A stretch of 64,000 nt of DNA from contig NZ_BNBL01000008.1 in assembly GCF_014655595.1 (NCBI RefSeq), forward strand, positions 248,001 through 312,000. Direction: 5' to 3'. The DNA comes from Streptomyces griseocarneus (lineage in GTDB: Bacteria > Actinomycetota > Actinomycetes > Streptomycetales > Streptomycetaceae). Positions 62,119-64,000 of this stretch are shown here, in pieces; within the stretch, counting starts at the first letter, position 1, and each line of letters begins with the position of its first letter. The notes below the pieces were generated by a model, which saw only the letters and a program-made list of their open reading frames with translations, did not search any database and had not been told where the DNA came from. The position numbers were made by a program, and so were the translations under genes.

Positions 62119-63492
62119 TCAGCCGTCGAGGACCTTGCCCGGGTTGAGCAGGCCGAGCGGGTCGAGGACGGCCTTGATGCCGCGCTGGACCTCCATGGCC
62201 ACCGGACCGGCCTCCCGGGCCAGCCACTCCTTCTTCAGCAGGCCCACGCCGTGTTCCCCGGTGATGGTGCCGCCGAGCTCCAGGCCGAGGGCCATGATCG
62301 CGTCGAAGGACGCCCGGGCCCGGCTCGCCTCGTCGGGGTCGGCGGGGTCGAAGCAGACGACCGGGTGGGTGTTGCCGTCCCCGGCGTGCGCGCAGACGCC
62401 GATGGTCAGGTCGTGCTCGCGCGCGATGGCGGCGGTGCCCTCCAGCATGGCCGCGAGCCGCGAGCGCGGCACGCAGACGTCGTCGATCATCGTGGCGGGC
62501 CGCAGGGTCTCCAGGGCGGGCAGGGCCATCCGGCGGGCCTGCAGGAGCAGGTCGGACTCGGCCGCGTCCTCGGCGGGGACGACCTCGGTGGCCCCGGCGG
62601 CGGTGCACAGGGCGGCGACGGCGGCCAGGTCCGGCGCCGGGTCGGGGGTGTCGAAGGCGGCCAGCAGCAGGGCCTCGGTCGACTCGGGAAGGCCCATGCG
62701 GGCCATGGAGTTGACGGCCCGTACGGTCGTCGCGTCCATCAGCTCCAGCAGCGACGGCGCGTGGCCGCGCGCCATGATCTGCCGTACGGCCTCGCAGGCG
62801 GCGGCCACGGAGGGGAACTCGGCCGCCAGCGCCAGCTGGGCCGGCGGGGCCGGCTTGAGAGCCAGGACGGCGCGCACGACCACGCCGAGGCTGCCCTCGG
62901 AGCCCACGAAGAGGCGGGTGAGGTCGTAGCCGGCGACGCCCTTGGCGGTGCGACGGCCGGTGGTCAGCAGCCGGCCGTCGGCGAGGACGACGTCGAGGCC
63001 GAGGACGTACTCGGCGGTCACGCCGTACTTGACGCAGCACAGCCCGCCGGAGGCGGTGCCGATGTTGCCGCCGATGGTGCACTGCTCCCAGCTGGAGGGG
63101 TCCGGCGGGTAGTACAGGCCCTGTTCGGCGACCGCGCGGGAGAGCACGGCGTTGACGACGCCCGGCTCGACCACGGCGATCCGCTCGACCGGGTCGATCT
63201 CGAGGATGCGGTCCATCTTGACGAGCGAGAGCACGACGCAGCCGTCGACGGCGTTGGCCGCGCCGGACAGTCCCGTGCGCGCGCCCTGCGGCACCACGGG
63301 CACGCGCAGGGCGGTGGCGGTGCGCATGACGTGGCGCACCTGCTCGACCGTGCGCGGCAGGACCACGGCGGCCGGCGCCCCCGCCGCGCAGAAGCTCGCC
63401 ATGTCGTTGGCGTACGAAGCGGTGACGTCGGGGTCGGTGAGGACCGCCTCGGCGGGGAGTCCCTCGAGCAGGAGCTTGATCAGATCGCCCAT
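62119..63492 (-). CDS. FAD-binding oxidase (GlcD-like)
   Basis: A 457-aa flavoprotein of the glycolate oxidase/D-lactate dehydrogenase family. The PCMH-type FAD domain contains GARTGLSGAANAVDGCVVLS and IAVVEPGVVNAVLS. The C-terminal domain has HAGDGNTHPVVCFDP and GTITGEHGVGLLKKEWL, which hold the catalytic His/Glu region. No GlcE or GlcF partner genes are next to it, so it resembles single-subunit D-lactate- or D-2-hydroxyacid dehydrogenases. It lies downstream of HPPD on the same strand, but the link is unclear. Confidence 0.9.
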   Translation of the reverse strand: MGDLIKLLLEGLPAEAVLTDPDVTASYANDMASFCAAGAPAAVVLPRTVEQVRHVMRTATALRVPVVPQGARTGLSGAANAVDGCVVLSLVKMDRILEIDPVERIAVVEPGVVNAVLSRAVAEQGLYYPPDPSSWEQCTIGGNIGTASGGLCCVKYGVTAEYVLGLDVVLADGRLLTTGRRTAKGVAGYDLTRLFVGSEGSLGVVVRAVLALKPAPPAQLALAAEFPSVAAACEAVRQIMARGHAPSLLELMDATTVRAVNSMARMGLPESTEALLLAAFDTPDPAPDLAAVAALCTAAGATEVVPAEDAAESDLLLQARRMALPALETLRPATMIDDVCVPRSRLAAMLEGTAAIAREHDLTIGVCAHAGDGNTHPVVCFDPADPDEASRARASFDAIMALGLELGGTITGEHGVGLLKKEWLAREAGPVAMEVQRGIKAVLDPLGLLNPGKVLDG

Positions 63493-63537
63493 GCCCCCAC
63501 CCTGCCACCGTCGGCGGCAGGGTGGAAGATCGCCTCG

Positions 63538-64000
63538 TCAGAGGTTGCCGCGGCGCTCCTGCTCGCGCTCGATGGCCTCGAAGAGCGCCTTGAAGTTGCC
63601 CTTGCCGAAGCCCATGGAGCCGTGCCGCTCGATCATCTCGAAGAAGACGGTGGGACGGTCCTGGACCGGCTTGGTGAAGATCTGCAGGAGGTAGCCGTCC
63701 TCGTCGCGGTCCACGAGGATCTTCAGCTCGCGCAGGGTCTCGACCGGCACCCGGGTCTCGCCGGCCCAGTCGCCGAGGGTGTCGTAGTAGGTGTCCGGCG
63801 TGTCGAGGAACTGCACGCCGGCCGCGCGCATGGCCCGTACGGAGGCGACGATGTCGTTCGTGGCGAGCGCGACGTGCTGGACGCCGGGGCCGCCGTAGAA
63901 CTCCAGGTACTCGTCGATCTGCGACTTCTTCTTGGCGATGGCCGGCTCGTTGAGCGGGAACTTCACCTTGCGGGTGCCGTCCGCGACGACCTTCGACATG
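63538..64000 (-). CDS. hppD: 4-hydroxyphenylpyruvate dioxygenase, C-terminal part (partial)
   Basis: The visible 154 residues are the C-terminal half of HPPD, which turns 4-hydroxyphenylpyruvate into homogentisate in tyrosine breakdown. Iron ligands in view are the His of GVQHVALATNDI and the Glu of FFEMIERHGSMGFG. The frame is open past the right edge, so the start and first domain are outside the window. The FAH-family gene near 26 kb is not part of this operon. Confidence 0.95.
   Translation of the reverse strand, partial: MSKVVADGTRKVKFPLNEPAIAKKKSQIDEYLEFYGGPGVQHVALATNDIVASVRAMRAAGVQFLDTPDTYYDTLGDWAGETRVPVETLRELKILVDRDEDGYLLQIFTKPVQDRPTVFFEMIERHGSMGFGKGNFKALFEAIEREQERRGNL

Overview
The window is a stretch of chromosome from a Streptomyces or a very close relative. 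The evidence is very high GC with strong third-position G/C bias, a CslA/GlxA pair, an SsgA-like sporulation regulator, DasR-type operators before N-acetylglucosamine (GlcNAc) transporters, frequent GTG starts, and many stop/start overlaps of the GTGA, ATGA or TGATG type. From memory, the gene order resembles two blocks of the S. coelicolor core chromosome (cslA-glxA; nagF-nagE1-nagE2 through ssgG to hppD). I could not check this. I see no prophage, integrase, transposase gene, CRISPR array, antibiotic cluster or defence island.

Layout. 1-11.3 kb: three identical tRNA-Lys(CTT) genes with a strong hairpin terminator after each. Between them lie an M6 protease, a PAS-GGDEF-EAL protein, a luciferase-like oxidoreductase, an IclR regulator, and an extracytoplasmic disulfide module (small two-cysteine secreted protein, DsbA-like, CcdA-like). 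9.5-16.6 kb: the hyphal-tip glycan locus (LPMO, NlpC/P60 hydrolase, cslA, glxA, GH6 glucanase). 16.8-20.2 kb: a class F-like sortase with a likely APDTG substrate, a HAD phosphatase and another surface protein. 20.3-27.7 kb: a ROK regulator divergent from a Gfo/Idh oxidoreductase operon, a PPOX flavoprotein, a choice-of-anchor A surface protein, an FAH-family hydrolase, and a YidC paralogue with a DUF6412 protein. 27.8-38.5 kb: symporter plus DUF3311, DUF445, SGNH hydrolase, DUF1707 protein, a three-gene ABC exporter and a class A PBP. 38.5-42.6 kb: a guanidinium exporter under a guanidine-III riboswitch, a GroES-like protein, a MITE touching a DUF3618 gene, Bcp, an orphan sensor kinase with a membrane partner, and tRNA-Leu. 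42.6-50.7 kb: RdgB, RNase PH, the GlcNAc PTS genes with DasR sites, an MBL hydrolase, and the CysM-CysO-Mec cysteine pathway. 50.7-64 kb: an amino acid permease, DUF2017 and ClpS, PncB/PncA NAD salvage, an immune inhibitor A-like protease, two RDD proteins, SsgG, a GlcD-like oxidase and the C-terminal part of HPPD.

How the genes work together. Several groups are functional units. CslA/GlxA/CslZ plus the LPMO and NlpC/P60 hydrolase would build and remodel the apical glycan and wall. NagF/NagE1/NagE2 supply GlcNAc uptake, which signals through DasR. Mec/CysO/CysM make cysteine from a protein-bound thiocarboxylate. PncB/PncA recycle nicotinamide. The sortase probably anchors the neighbouring APDTG protein.

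I found no convincing wholly new system. The best leads are the guanidine-III element, competing hairpins in the permease leader, the GG-KA tail on CysO, a MITE that supplies a stop codon, a tRNA T-arm remnant beside the third tRNA-Lys, several tandem repeats, and a DasR-like site before the LPMO gene.
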